Source: Perca fluviatilis (lineage: Eukaryota; Chordata; Actinopteri; Perciformes; Percidae). From it: a stretch of 64,000 nucleotides of DNA. How positions within the stretch are numbered: position 1 is the first letter of the stretch; the number at the start of each line of letters is the position of its first letter. The position numbers were made by a program, and so were the translations under genes. The stretch covers positions 24,212,883 to 24,276,882 of the forward strand of contig NC_053119.1 in the NCBI RefSeq assembly GCF_010015445.1, given 5' to 3'. Below the pieces are notes generated by a model that was not told where the DNA came from, did no database searches, and saw nothing but the letters and a program-made list of their open reading frames with translations. Shown piece after piece: positions 13,127 through 25,397 of the stretch.

Positions 13127-14412
13127 GTGTATGTGTGGGTGGGTGTATGTGTGTGTGTGTGTGTGCGTGTGGGTGGGAGGGGGGTGGGGGGGAGGGGGAT
13201 GGGGAGAGGGGGGGCATGCATGCATATACTTAGACATGGTGGTTGGAAGGAGCAGCAAGTGTTGCTGGGTTACTAATATTATTCCCATCCTAATTTGCTG
13301 CTTTTGCACGTTCATTACTACTGCAATTATACTGTTGGTGTGTATAGGAGGCATGGGTAAATGAATTAGGCAGGAGCATGTTATTCAGTGGGAGTGGATA
13401 CGGGAAAGTGGAGCAGGCTCTAAACCTTATAATGAGGGAGAAATTTTGCTGAAGACAGGGCTCTGTTAATGGAACTTGAACTTGATTATAGGATAGCAGA
13501 CACACATGCAGGAGAGTCCTCGTCCTCTGAATCCTGGTCTATTTACAGTGTTTATCATCAAAGCATTGGCGAGTACCATCTGTATAAGCTTGAGTTTCAT
13601 TATCTGACATAGCTAATGATGCTAATCCTTTAAACTATATTACAGTCCATTTGTTCGGCAGAGGAGACAATGTAACATGCATTTAGGATGGCTTGCTGCA
13701 CCTGTTGTTAGTCTTAAAGTTGAATTAGTTGCTGGCAGTTATTTCAGAAAGTTTGAGGGGGACTAATCAAAATAGTAGAGTTGAAAAGCGAAAGCGAGAA
13801 GGGGGGGCGAGTCTTTTTAAATGAAATGATTCCAACAGGGAGAAGAGGCTCTTATGTGAAATTAAATCAGCCACATGGGTGGGAGGAAATGCAATTAATG
13901 ACCTTTTTTGTTTTTGAAGTCAGAAGTTAGAGTGAGGTTAAAAGTTGTGTGCGTTATCTTAGTGAATTACCGTGTCGATGGACAGACTTTGAACTGAGCG
14001 GTTTTATCATTGCATAAGCTTTAATGTCATTCACGTTATTGTGTCAATCAAACAGTCTCATCAGACCAAGACATATTTTTACCCGTGAGTTTTATTTAAA
14101 ATAATGCCTTGGCTTGCTTCATTGAGCACATACAGTTTATGCTCATAGGTTTTTGGTTCACTGTGATAATTTCTCCTGGCTGTGAAGCGATCCTTTCCTA
14201 ACATTACCACACTGTGATAAATTAAATTTTGAAGCTTCAACAGACTGAGTTAGCCAAATCGTGTGGGTATCTTTCAAAGTGAGCCACGGCAGATTTCCAA
14301 ACTAGTATCGCTGGGACTCAACACTAGACAAGAGGATTGTTGGATCTGTGGTTTGTTGTCTTCCACAAAACAAGAGAATTAAAACAACAAATAAACTAAT
14401 TAATAACAAGAG
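10162..14412. other. Unique noncoding stretch with short repeats
   Basis: Contains a (TG)n tract at 10877-10899 and a GACA/GACT tetranucleotide tract at 11850-11880, plus the compound TG/G-rich tract listed separately. I see no gene. Several sub-regions, for example 13600-13960, are non-repetitive and look like ordinary intronic or intergenic DNA. Confidence 0.55.
13082..13214. repeat. Compound (TG)n and G-rich tract
   Basis: TG repeats with minor variants run from 13082 to about 13172, followed by closely spaced G-runs of three to seven from 13171 to 13214. The G-runs fit a G-quadruplex-forming pattern on the plus strand. Overlapping frames on both strands here are artefacts of the repeat. 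Confidence 0.9.
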
Positions 14413-14480
14413 TCTGCAGCCATGCTAGCGGCTCAGTGAGGCTGTACTTTTGAGCTAAATGCTAATGTCAGCACACTAAT
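14413..14480 (-). repeat. Dispersed repeat, minus-strand copy
   Basis: On the minus strand this reads TTAGCATTTAGCTCAAA, then AGCCTCA, GAGCCGC and GCTGCAGAC. The same words, in the same order, occur on the plus strand at 42349-42431, with about 15 extra bases there. Two diverged copies show an interspersed repeat; the full element and its class are not visible. Confidence 0.7.
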
Positions 14481-14530
14481 ATATGGTCTCACTTTATTTT
14501 ACAGTACATTAATATGATGTAATAAGACAT

Positions 14531-14800
14531 ACTTTGTATCAAATTAGACCAAACTAGAAATAATGTCCCTTACCTAGACAGTAATTGAACAGTTACACTA
14601 TACCCTAATTAGACACCATATACCTAAATTATGCTGTAATTAGTTCATCATTAGGACCTAATAAGCTTTACTTTATATCAAATTAAAACAAAACGTGAAA
14701 TAACGTGATCTTTATTAGACAGAAAACGAACACAGTTAGACCCTGATTACAGTAACGTTAGACACCATACACCTACATTATGCTGTGATTAGAAACTGCA
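14531..14800 (+). repeat. Imperfect tandem duplication, unit ~140-150 bp
   Basis: ACTTTGTATCAAATTA at 14531 recurs as ACTTTATATCAAATTA at 14670. AGACACCATATACCTA and ATTATGCTGTAAT recur about 149 bases later. The drift in spacing (139 to 149) shows indels between the copies. The unit is AT-rich with no coding content, and a weaker third partial unit may follow to about 14880. Confidence 0.7.
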
Positions 14801-15358
14801 TTAATTGCCATCTTAAACCCAAAATATACTATACTTAGTCACTGTTATACAAAATTAAACTCTAATTAGAAACCAGATATCAGGCATAGCCTTTTTTTGT
14901 TGAGTCTCCTCTGGTTGCTTCTTCACACAGTCCCTCATAGCCTGGATGCTCTTCGCAGTCCCGTTGTGTTTGTTGGTGATGAATAGCCTTATTACAGTAA
15001 TAGGCTAAAATATTAAATACATGCTTCATCGATGCTCTACTCCCATACCAATTAAGACATCAGAACATTTAATGCTTGTCACTATCCGGCCACAGTAACG
15101 TGAACATTGAAGCCTATCTGTATTTCCCAGTTCTGAAAAGCCTGTGGCTGCAGATGGGGAAAGAGACCAAATGATACTCTTGGCTATTTAATATTATCGC
15201 TATCATGTGTTTGTGCGATTACTTTTATCAAAGGTTATCTTATCCTGTGACCAATGTAGCGAGATAAATTTAGGAGAAAAGGGGAAGCAAAAATCCTATT
15301 ACAAGAATGAATTGTGAGTTTTCTGGAAGAGGACATCTGAGTGCTTTATGCAAAACTT

Positions 15359-15374
15359 TGTGTGTATGTATGTA

Positions 15375-15405
<31 letters not shown>

Positions 15406-15425
15406 CTGTGTGTGTGCGTGTGCGT

Positions 15426-15458
<33 letters not shown>
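15359..15458. repeat. Compound (TG)n tract
   Basis: TG repeats with TATG, CTG and GCGTGT interruptions over about 100 bases. Confidence 0.95.
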
Positions 15459-15526
15459 GCAAGAAGAGTGAGACAGGGAAACAGAGAGAGGTGATGGTGT
15501 GAATGCTTACTGTCACTGGGGGGGTT

Positions 15527-15528
<2 letters not shown>

Positions 15529-15565
<37 letters not shown>
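15529..15565. repeat. Poly-T tract, 37 bases
   Basis: An uninterrupted T run following GGGGGGGTTGG. It could be the reversed poly-A tail of a retroelement, but no recognisable element lies on either side. Confidence 0.9.
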
Positions 15566-15566
<1 letters not shown>

Positions 15567-18500
15567 GAAAATTTTTCGTGTCTCTGTCAGGATGAAATGG
15601 ACTGTCACAAGCTGTTCAGTGATACAACACAGGTTAATTTGGGTCTAGGACAATGTCTCGGGCCATCATACATAAGGACGCACACATTCGTAAGGATGCA
15701 CAGATAGGGGGTTTCAGAGTTTTCCTTCCCATTCCAACATCTAGAGCTGGGTGAACAAAACCAATTTTGTTGCATGCAAAGTATTGTACAGTACATACAT
15801 ATACATTCAAATGTACAGGTGTATCTCACCTAGATATCACTGAAAGTGCAAGCACAGTGTTCATTTGTGTATTGATTTATTTCCAGAACGTGTGTCTTAT
15901 CTACATTCATTTTCCACCGCTGTCAATGAACAGGAACATTTGCTTTAGCATGCACTGAAACAGCCTCAGCGATGTTGTGATTAATGTATCCCATTTAGCT
16001 CAGGCGCATCTACACTCTCTAGACATGCTTCTTGAGAGGTGCAATCATATCATTCAAATTCATGTCTTCGTTTACTAATATATCATATGAACATGCTCCA
16101 TTATAGGTGCTTTGGGACTGCAGCCATCCATTTGAGCCAGGGTTAAGAGATTTGATAATAAATACAGACCTGTGAAAGTTGGCAGTCTAACAAACTGGGT
16201 GTGGTGGTGGTGGTGCCGCAGACAATGGGGGTGGAATGAAGCACTTTTTCTGCGAGTTTGATGGCATGCATCATTGAAGATGACAAAATGTAACAATTGT
16301 TTAGAGGACCTTATTAAATATGTATGAAACTAGGTTTTCAAGGAGGGAATAGACAGCGAAATCCATCATCGCATTGTAAAATGCAGAAATGCTATTAAAG
16401 TATGAATATTTAGAATAATTTTTTTCTGCTGCTGTGCAGAGTGCTACAGACAAGAGAACACTGAAAACATGTTTTTAATATTACATGTGACTTCCAAAGC
16501 AAAGCTATTTTTCTTCTTTGGGTTTGAATACATTAATTATAAGCACTCTTCCCTGATCTGAAGAATTTCACTGGAAGCAGTGTCTCGTGGTGCCAAATAG
16601 CTTCTGGATAAATAGATTGTCATAATACCTTCACTCGTGGTGCAACCTCTTAAGAATACTGTGCCAGAACTTGTCAACAAACATGAACAAATTGACATTG
16701 GAACAGAGTGGGAACAATAGTGTTTACAACTACTCAATTAGAGAGATTAGACAACCTCTCCAAGGTCACCAAAACAAAGACACGTTCATGTAGTATAATC
16801 CCTCTAAGTCAACTATTAATTACTTCATGAATGTCTGAGGAGTAAAGGGCATTGTCATGGGCCATGGCCCACGGAAAAGTCATTAGGGTTGTAGCAAAAA
16901 TGTACCAAACCTTTCTCTCAAAACCTTACCAGATCAACAGTCTGAAACACATCCTGCAAGCTTATTGCGCTGCACCACTCATCCTGTTTACTTTGCTCCT
17001 AATTAAGAAAATGTTTTATTAATTGCAGTGAAGGTTTCTGTGTTGATGAAACTGTAGGATTACACCATGTTCTTTACCACTCAAGGCTATACTATCACCA
17101 ACATCAGGCCTTGCAGTCACAGCTTTCCAGCAACAAATATACATCACCTGGCACAATGATGCTGTTGTAAAGCACAGCTAGAGTGCTTCTCTGTTGTGAG
17201 CCTGCCAGCACGCTGTGTTGTTGTGAGTGGGGAGCCCACACTGCTGCGCAGCCTGGCTGTCTTTGGGTTATGTGAGTAGGTATGGGGGCGTATTTGCAGA
17301 GAAGAGAGGGAAAATGAGAGATAGGAGCCACAGCCAGAGAGCTGTCCCTGAGTGATGCTGCTCTGCTTCCAGCAGCACCCTGTCAACTCCAAATGAGAAA
17401 TTTCAGACATCCAGTGAGGTAGCTCTTGAAAGTGGAAATGTTTTCCCACCACTGCTGTTTCCTTTTTTTGGACAATAACTTTAAAAGTTAGTTGGCTGAC
17501 CTTCAAAGTGAAGGAAAGATAATGGATTCTATTCATCTCGAGGCATGTGTTAAGTTGATTGGTAGATGAAACAGGCTGAAAATGCATGCCGTTTCAAGAT
17601 GAAATAGGCCATGTTGGCAACCTGTCGTTTGACTTATGTGCTTTCCTCTTGAACTGTGGCCTGTATCTCTTTTAAGGATTAATACCTAACATTTGTTTAT
17701 GTGGGAAGATACATGTAGATACATCATGGATCATGGTTCGGGAATGTCTGACTTAATGATATGATCAGAGGGAACACCAAAGCCTCTTTGTTGATCATGG
17801 CTTCTTGTCAAAGTAGACCCCAAAGCCTGACAACTTTTGTGTGCGTACTGAACTCTATGTCTGTGAATAATATCCCTTAATCACAGTTCATTATCAAAGG
17901 GCTCCACAACGTACGTTTATAAAATAATACATGAAAAGGATACAAGGGATGCCTCCTAACCTAAGACCCTCACTGAGACCAAGAGAAACAGAACTCCAAA
18001 GCAAAATTACCATTAGCAAGAACCTGAACGAGTGAAAAATCATTTGTCCAATGTTGTTCCATGATGCTGAGTCACTCCTGGTAGTTCAAATAAGCCTGGA
18101 TTTTAAAACAGTTTTTGTCTCTTCAAGAGTCTATTTGATCAAATGATTGATTGAATTTGATCAAACTCCTAATTGCAAAATTCACATTACTGTCCTACAT
18201 TGATTTGGGAGACAAAAAGTGTTCTTTGGACGGATGAGATTTAAAAAAAAAAAAGAAGCTAAACTTTGTCCTCGACACTTCCACCATAAACTGCAAACTC
18301 AAGCTTGTTAGTCTTTAAGTCCAGTTGTAATAATTAATATAATTTGGGTGTTTGTTTTGTTTTTTTCTCAGAAATTGCGAATCTAGTAAAATTGAACTGA
18401 CTTCGTAATTAATTATTAATTAATAATTTGGGCTCTTGCTCCTCTGAAGTGAGAGAGAAGTGCCCACTTATGTATGTGTAGTTTCTCTTAGTTAGTATTA

Positions 18501-21413
18501 TTGGTTATTCATACATCACCAACAGCTTCGAGCTTACCTCTTGAGTCTTTGGTGTGCACGTATAACGTCTATTCTGAACTGCTGAGCAGACCGTTCTTGT
18601 CGAAGGGGTCAACTGTCCCAATAATCTGAGACCATTAGGACAAAGCAGTGTCTAAACTTCTGAATTGACTGATTCAGGTCAGATAGTGTTTTATGCCACT
18701 TGCTTACTATTGAGACAGGTGTTGGGTATGGAAATGATTAAGCCCGGTGCTATACTGTGGACGCTTTGAACTCCAGCGTTTAGGCAGTGTAGGGTCCAGT
18801 AGGTCAGATCAGTGCTGAGAGCAGGTATATACTAATGGAACTTTGCAGTGTCAGTCTGCAGTTATCAGCAGTCAACCATCACCCAATACTCAGCTATGTG
18901 CAATACATAATCACAAGAGTGACATAATAATGTTTCCTTAGTGAGAACTTTTACTGAAATGATTGTGCATAATTTAACAATTTACAAATAAGCACATCCA
19001 GAAGAAATATTTTTGTAGAGTCTGAGTACAAATCCTATTTAAGTCACAATAAAATACATATTTCCCTGAGATGTAATACTCACTTTCTCAACTACTGCCA
19101 AACAAAAAGTAACTTAACTCAACAAACCCTCACAAAACTGTGGAATATGAATTATACAGATAACAAAATATATCAGAATACCATGTGTGTACACGTGAAT
19201 CTCTTGACACTCTTACTGTAACATGTTAGTCAATTGTTACAGCCAAATTATTATCAACAACATACCTGAAAGATGGTGAGAAATAATCACGAGAGTGACA
19301 GGGTGATGTTTTCTCTGTGAGAAATTTTACTTAAACAAGGATAATACCGCGATTTTTTCTTACAGTAATTATCCTTTAGCTTGTTTTCCCATTGTTTGGC
19401 AAAGACATCACATTGCAATCACTACAAAAAACCTGTATGTGCTGGGCTTGTTACGCAGACATCCTCTCCTCCAATTAGAGTGAGAAATTTGACAAAAGGG
19501 CTTCTTCTGGCAATGAGTTAATTAGTTGATCTTACTCAGGAGACCCTGTACCCCAGGGTGACATTACCATGCGCCATGCATTTACATTATGATTGATTAA
19601 ACACATATTTTATAAAATCACGACACAGTGGATGTGCTTCCAAATATTATTATTCTAACATACATACACAATTCATTTTTTTAAGGAGGAATGAGCAAAC
19701 ATAGAGCTTAAGCTTCTGCGTGTTTGCTGTCGCTTTGTGTAATGCCTGCATTCATCTGCCTGTTATAGTGTGTGCAAACAATGAAAAGGCTGGGAAGGAT
19801 TTCATATGCTATTTAAAGCATACCTGAGAGGCATGCTTTTGAGGGACTTTGGTAACTCGAGCTGGGCAATTCTCCACCTCTCTGTGCTCTAAAATTGGAT
19901 CAATAGCATTTAAACCCTGACTGCTGGGATTGGACAACTCTTGGAGTGAAATGTCATGCATCTATAGTCTCTTTTATTAAATTCAGGATAAATGGAATGT
20001 GTTCGACCAGTATTTTTTCTTTTTCTCTAAATCACAACACACATACCTACCTTCACCTTATAAAACAAAGTGCACTACAGTTTGCACACCACAGGAAAAA
20101 CAAAACATATTCAACATCAGAAAAAAACATTTGAAATAAAAACATAACCCAGGGTGTTATGGACCTATGTAAGAGCACATAAAAGGCTGTAAGAAAGGAA
20201 GTTAATTAACCTACTGCTACAGTTTTGTAACTACACTGTACAAAGGAGCGACAGTCCCTGCTTTCTAAAATCCCACAATGTTTAGCATACTCCAGACTAT
20301 TCATCTTATGCACAATTATCTGAATACCTATTTATTTTCAACTCAGTCATTTTAAGTAGAGAAAACAGACAATCATCAATCAATCAATTTTTGACAAGGC
20401 AGGGCAGCTCTAAAACATATTTGAAAACTATCATATGGACTTAATTACCTGATTCAAACTACAAACTTTCATAAAAATCATGAACCTTGAGGTTTATGTA
20501 TTTTCAGCCCAGACTGAGTAAGCATGTCCTACCTTCAGTAAAACCATAAAAAATTCTTAATATAATTTTTCTTACAACAATTCTTGTTGTGATATTTTAA
20601 TGTCAGTGGTGTTTATCCGTGTTTATTCATTATTGCCATTTACATCAAATACCTACCAGTATATTTTCCTGCTTTGAGGAGACAATGATGCATCCAGTAT
20701 TCGCCACAGTAATCTTGACCTTTTAAGCGAGTACACCCTGTAGGATACAAATAGAACTAGGTACTAAAACAAGCTTGTTTTCTGTTATTTGTTAAAGCTG
20801 ACTGTTAAATTGACTGTTTAATATGCAGACCACTAAGCTGAAATTAATGATTTAACACTTCAGAAAACTTGATAATGCTGGGTTCAGGGCCTAGTGAAAA
20901 GGCAAGGAAACAGCATTTTTGCAACCACTCGAAGAAGTAAGAAGCTGATATGGCTTTTAGATGATTAACACTTTTCTTTTGGTTTATCCTGTAATGCCCG
21001 GTTTCAAAATCTCACTGCAGTTACATCCAAAAGGACAGGCAACTTCACGTTTTGCAATTATTTGGTGCATACGCTTAAAGAAACAAAACATTTGAGTTCA
21101 AATAATCTGCTCCAACACACTTGGTGTTTGTGCTCCCCAAAGATGTGGAAGATTTAAAATGCCGAAACAAAAAACAATCAAACAAAGAAATAAAGTGAAA
21201 TGCAATATACTATATGTATTTCCTTTTTATAAACAGTATGTCATAATTAAATTAAAACCTTTTTGTCAATCACAGTCAATCCCAAATGTAACTAAATGTA
21301 CAGTCAAGTGTCCCTCCAGCCAGCTGGCCCACAGGAAACTGGTAACATTTTAAATGGCTTTCTTCAGTGACATAAAGCCCCGGCCACGGTCATGTCCCAA
21401 TGCATTTATAGTA

Positions 21414-21649
21414 TAGACCTTTTTCAGAGCAGACATTTTGACTTGTCATAGTAGGAAAAGCACAGCTGAAATTGATAACCTTAACAATGACTCAATTCCA
21501 TCAAGTGTCCCAGTAAGCTATTTCAGTGAGTCAGCATGCACGATACCAGGGCCTCTCCTAATTGGAATGCAGCCATCATTAATGGTTTTGAATACACCTG
21601 TGCTTTTCCTACTATGACATGTCAACATGTCTGCCATGAAAAAGGTCTA
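21414..21649. mobile_element. Mariner-like MITE with 52-bp inverted arms
   Basis: The left arm (21414-21465) and right arm (21598-21649) are inverted repeats of 52 bases with only a few mismatches. Both arms contain TCATAGTAGGAAAAGCACAG next to the spacer and TAGACCTTTTTCA at the outside. The spacer of about 130 bases has no coding capacity. The outermost TA on each side fits the TA target duplication of Tc1/mariner elements. The class is inferred from the TA ends only. Confidence 0.8.
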
Positions 21650-23819
21650 TTTGCAGGTCTACCGAAATGCTACTCTCTGCTGAACAACACTGATATGCAT
21701 TTCACCTTTTTACTTTGTTTACTGTGTTGTGTTTGACTTTAATGTGATATGGAAAATTCATGTCGCACTTGTTCTTTTGTGTATTGTATTTGACATTATG
21801 TCTTTGTTTTTATTTAGGCATGTTTAATCTTCCATACAGAGAGACCAGAGAGAGATACATATTGAATTGGAAATTCCTTCCAGTGGTGAGATGCTGCCAA
21901 AGACTAAACTGTGAGAAAACAGCAAACTTTAAAACAATCTCCAGACTCGCTTTTACAGTCTACTTTTCGAACATGGCCAAAGTAGGTGATTAACAGTACA
22001 ATCTTTCTCGTACATGCCACCCAGAATACTTGAATTAAATACCCTATCTTACTATTTAAACAGCTTAAAAAGGTCATGCATTTTTATGAACTCCCTGTTC
22101 ATGCTATGAAGGTCCAGTAGCTGGACACAAACCAGCACTCCTCATTAACCTTAAGCTTTTCATGTGATACATTTCTCCCTCGAGCACACACACAAATGTA
22201 CACACTTCTTGTAAATTTCTGGGATAGTAAAAAGGGAATGAGAGCAAAGAGCAAAAGAGAGAAGGAGTAAAAGAAGACTGAGTAGGCTATTATAGAGGAA
22301 AGAGTGTATCCCCTGGAGGAGGCGCGGGCTGAGACGGCGTAAATGAGGGAAGCGTGGCGGCCATTCCTGTAGCCTCATTACAGTAATGGAGACCCATCCG
22401 TTCTGTCAAGGCCTCCAGAAAATCTTCTGTGACACGACTGCCTTCCTTTTCGTGCTATTCCACATCAACAGTCCAAGGGAAGACAGAAGAGTGGGAGAAA
22501 GATACAGCAAAGGCGCTTGCTGCTAGGTTTCATGCTGCATAAGATGATTTGTGCCTTCGGAAGTATATTAAGGTCTTGATTAGGGTCTCGTTTTCCCTGT
22601 CAGAGTCTGTAATGTTCTGTAGTGGGTGACTGTGTGGCCTCGGTGGGAGAATTGCAATGCTGTATGCCTCTTGTAAAGATGGGTCTCACTGGTGTGGAGG
22701 CTGGGGCAAAAACGGCACTGGCCATCTTGTTTGCATTGGGAGCTGTAAAGAGAGAAAAGGAGCAGTCTGTAGGTCGATTTTCTCTTTTAAGTCTTTTCAC
22801 ATTAGTGTCTCCAGGCGATGTTGTGCATGGATTTCTTTAAACACAGTAACCTCTCACAAAACTACAAAAAATAATGTTGTAGTAAGCTGTCTCCTTACGC
22901 ATCACAGAAATCATGAACTCATCCTTCAGCTCTAGTTCAGTGGGGCAAACACTCAAACTGGCTGCTGTCCCCCCATTCTCAAAAAAACATGGACTCAAAC
23001 CTGATATTATGAGCAATTTCTCCAATTTTCACTTTTGTACACACTTTGTGTACATTTTGGCAAATTCAAGCCTAATTATGAGCCATAAAGAGCCCTTTTT
23101 TCTATGATTTCTTAACATATTTATGGACGTTTATCCTCAATTACCATTGTAGACCATGCCACCACTGAAAAGAGTTGAGTTCCCTGATGCCAATGTGCTT
23201 TAAGGAGAAGTGGTGTAACGTTTGTGAGATAATGTGTTAATCTTGTTGATTTAACAAAACTTACTTACATTAAGAAGGTTGAAATATACTCACGCATTTT
23301 GATAACCATATACATAATACCCACTACATGGTCCTGATTTATGAATCTCACTCATGTGTGCATGCGCAAAAGCCTTTTTTCCACTGGCTGTAGGCATGCT
23401 CTTAATCAGCTGTTTGAATACCTCTGTATTAATACACAAATACAATTGAGTATTGAGCACATAGACTGACATAATCTAAATTGCTTTGTGTGTATAGAAA
23501 AAATCATGCACACTCAATGAGATTGAGTAAACAACAATGTTGCATGTTAGATTCAGTCCCTCATATTCTCTTTCAATCTACTGATCATGTTCAGCTTGCG
23601 TTTGTACAGTCTCTGTACCCAGTCTCACATCACATTCTTTTATAAATACCCATTCATAAGTTCCCATTGTGGGAAATTGCATACAGTATGCAGGTTTTTG
23701 TTCATGCATCCGTCATACATGTGACCCCAGCTGAGTTGTCAAATTAACTTTAATCAAAAAGAAAGGACTAATCCATGAACTCACCTGGTGTAGTGTTTGA
23801 CTGAACTCCTTCACTACAT
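21650..23819. other. Unique noncoding stretch
   Basis: No recognisable gene, transposon end or notable repeat. Open frames around 22600-22940 overlap on both strands and look like chance frames. Confidence 0.5.
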
Positions 23820-24332
23820 ATTTTTTCAACACATTCTCACACCCAACTCGTAAAATAAGGACGTTCGGTCAGGAGCCTTTCTCGTTCTTATTTGACGTTA
23901 AAAGTTTCCTTTAGCGTCTCATGCAAACGTGCTTGGTCGCCACTATTGCCGTCCCTTTTTCGTTCCTTTTGACGCGCTTGGTCAGGACGGGTGAACGGAA
24001 TCACGGAGGTTGGGTTTAGGAGAAAAAACAACGGGGAAAGGACGCCTCAAAAGCCGGGAAACACACGCCGTAGACGCGGAAACAAAACGCCACACGCAGG
24101 GCACGAACCCAAGTCTCCTGAGTGAAAGTCCAGTGTTTTACCCACCCTCCACCATCCTTACGCAGCAATTTCCCATTACATACCACTTGTTAAATCTCAT
24201 CCAACTGCGACTCTCCCCAGTACGTTACACAAATACGCCGAAGGGTGCCTTTTTTCGTCGCATCAGACGCTGAAGGACACTGCCCAAACGTACTTATTTT
24301 ACGAGTTCGGAATGAGAACGGGTTGATTTTTT
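23820..24332. mobile_element. Non-autonomous DNA element, copy B of the ~500-bp family
   Basis: The element body is 23827-24325 (499 bp), flanked by a perfect 7-bp duplication ATTTTTT at 23820-23826 and 24326-24332. The left end reads CAACACATTCTCACACCCAA then CTCGTAAAATAAGGACG. The reverse complement of the right end reads CAACCCGTTCTCATTCCGAA then CTCGTAAAATAAGTACG. It matches copy A at 9654-10154 in ends, length and GACGC/GCGTC-rich composition. On the minus strand a GGGTTCGTGCCC word near 24103-24114 resembles a tRNA B-box, but no tRNA fold was convincing. The 87-codon open frame inside is judged accidental. Confidence 0.9.
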
Positions 24333-25397
24333 AAATGCTTCACATGAATGACATCTTTGTCGTTAGGCAGCGTCCCTTGTCTTTCTCAAGGCTTGTAAAC
24401 ACATGATCACTGTGTTGTCTGGGTAACTTTTCAAAGTTTCTTACAACCAAGGACGAGTTGTATAGGCCTTGGGGAAGTGGATATCGCCAGTGCACATAAG
24501 ACCCAGAAGCAAAAGTTGGAAAATGATTTTCAGAAGACCATGGATAACACTTATTTAGTGTCTTTGATAATAAATGCAGCTTTCTACTCAACAGCTCTGT
24601 TTTCAAGCACACAGGAAGGTCAGAACTCTGAATAATACAAGGTATAAGAACACCATTGTGCACTACAATTTGTGTTCCATGGTTTATTTCTTGCAAAATT
24701 AGACATGAATATCAGACCAAAATAAAAAATGTGTGTGGATGTGTTGCATTAATATGTCTATATTATTGTCTTTATTACTCCATAAGTGTTAATTGAGCAT
24801 CAATAATAATAATAATAATAACCTTTATTTATTTATTTGCCTTTTAATTTCTTTGCCATTTGAATAATTAAATGTTTTATCCCTCAGAACACTAAAATTG
24901 GCCTCCAGGGATGTTCTCTTTTATTTCTGGACACAGCAATTCCAATTCTTTGTCTCCAAGTAAAGTTTAATGATTTGAAGCCCATAATTTCACATAAATG
25001 TTTGTGGACATTTTTATTCATAAGTAACACATTATATCCCCTTGGAGAACATTTACATTCAGGCTTTAGGCTGCATCCCCTCCCAGCCTACCACTTGACA
25101 GTACTCCACCCCAAACCTCCTTCCTCCAGTCCTCCATGCTTGCCGTACCATTTCCATATTGTGTTCACATTCCTTACAGTGTGGCATTATCATCAATAGT
25201 CATTTAGGAGAGAGCCGCTTTCCACACCACCGGATGCAATGAAGATTCATAGCCACCATTTCAAAAGGGTTGGGGGAGATATACAGAATGAGGGAGAGGT
25301 GGAAATTGTGCACATACACCACTGGCTATTGGGTTACTACTGTTTGGCCTTGCATGTCCAGTGAGGTGCATGGGAAAGGCAATGGATGACAAATGTT
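24333..25397. other. Unique noncoding stretch
   Basis: Contains a short (AAT)n tract at 24802-24821. No gene or transposon end was recognised. A minus-strand 118-codon frame at 24340-24696 has no identifiable domain. Confidence 0.5.

Larger units (their letters stand above)
14881..21413. other. Unique noncoding stretch
   Basis: Apart from the TG and poly-T tracts listed separately I see no gene or transposon ends. A minus-strand frame of 147 codons at 17144-17587 has no recognisable domain. A diverged direct repeat occurs at about 18907-18960 and 19282-19335 (AATCAC-AGAGTGACA then TGAGAA-TTTTACT). A short (GGT)n lies at 16199-16216. Confidence 0.5.

Noticed and set aside
17144..17587. Minus-strand open frame of 147 codons
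   Set aside because: No recognisable domain, overlaps another minus-strand frame, and shows no plausible splice or promoter context. Its length is within chance expectation for this amount of sequence.
22600..22940. Overlapping open frames on both strands that could be an exon
   Set aside because: Three frames overlap with no domain, and I found no consistent acceptor and donor pair around any of them.
24103..24160. Minus-strand tRNA-like stretch inside the copy B element
   Set aside because: A B-box-like GGGTTCGTGCCC is present, but I could not build matching acceptor, anticodon and T stems.
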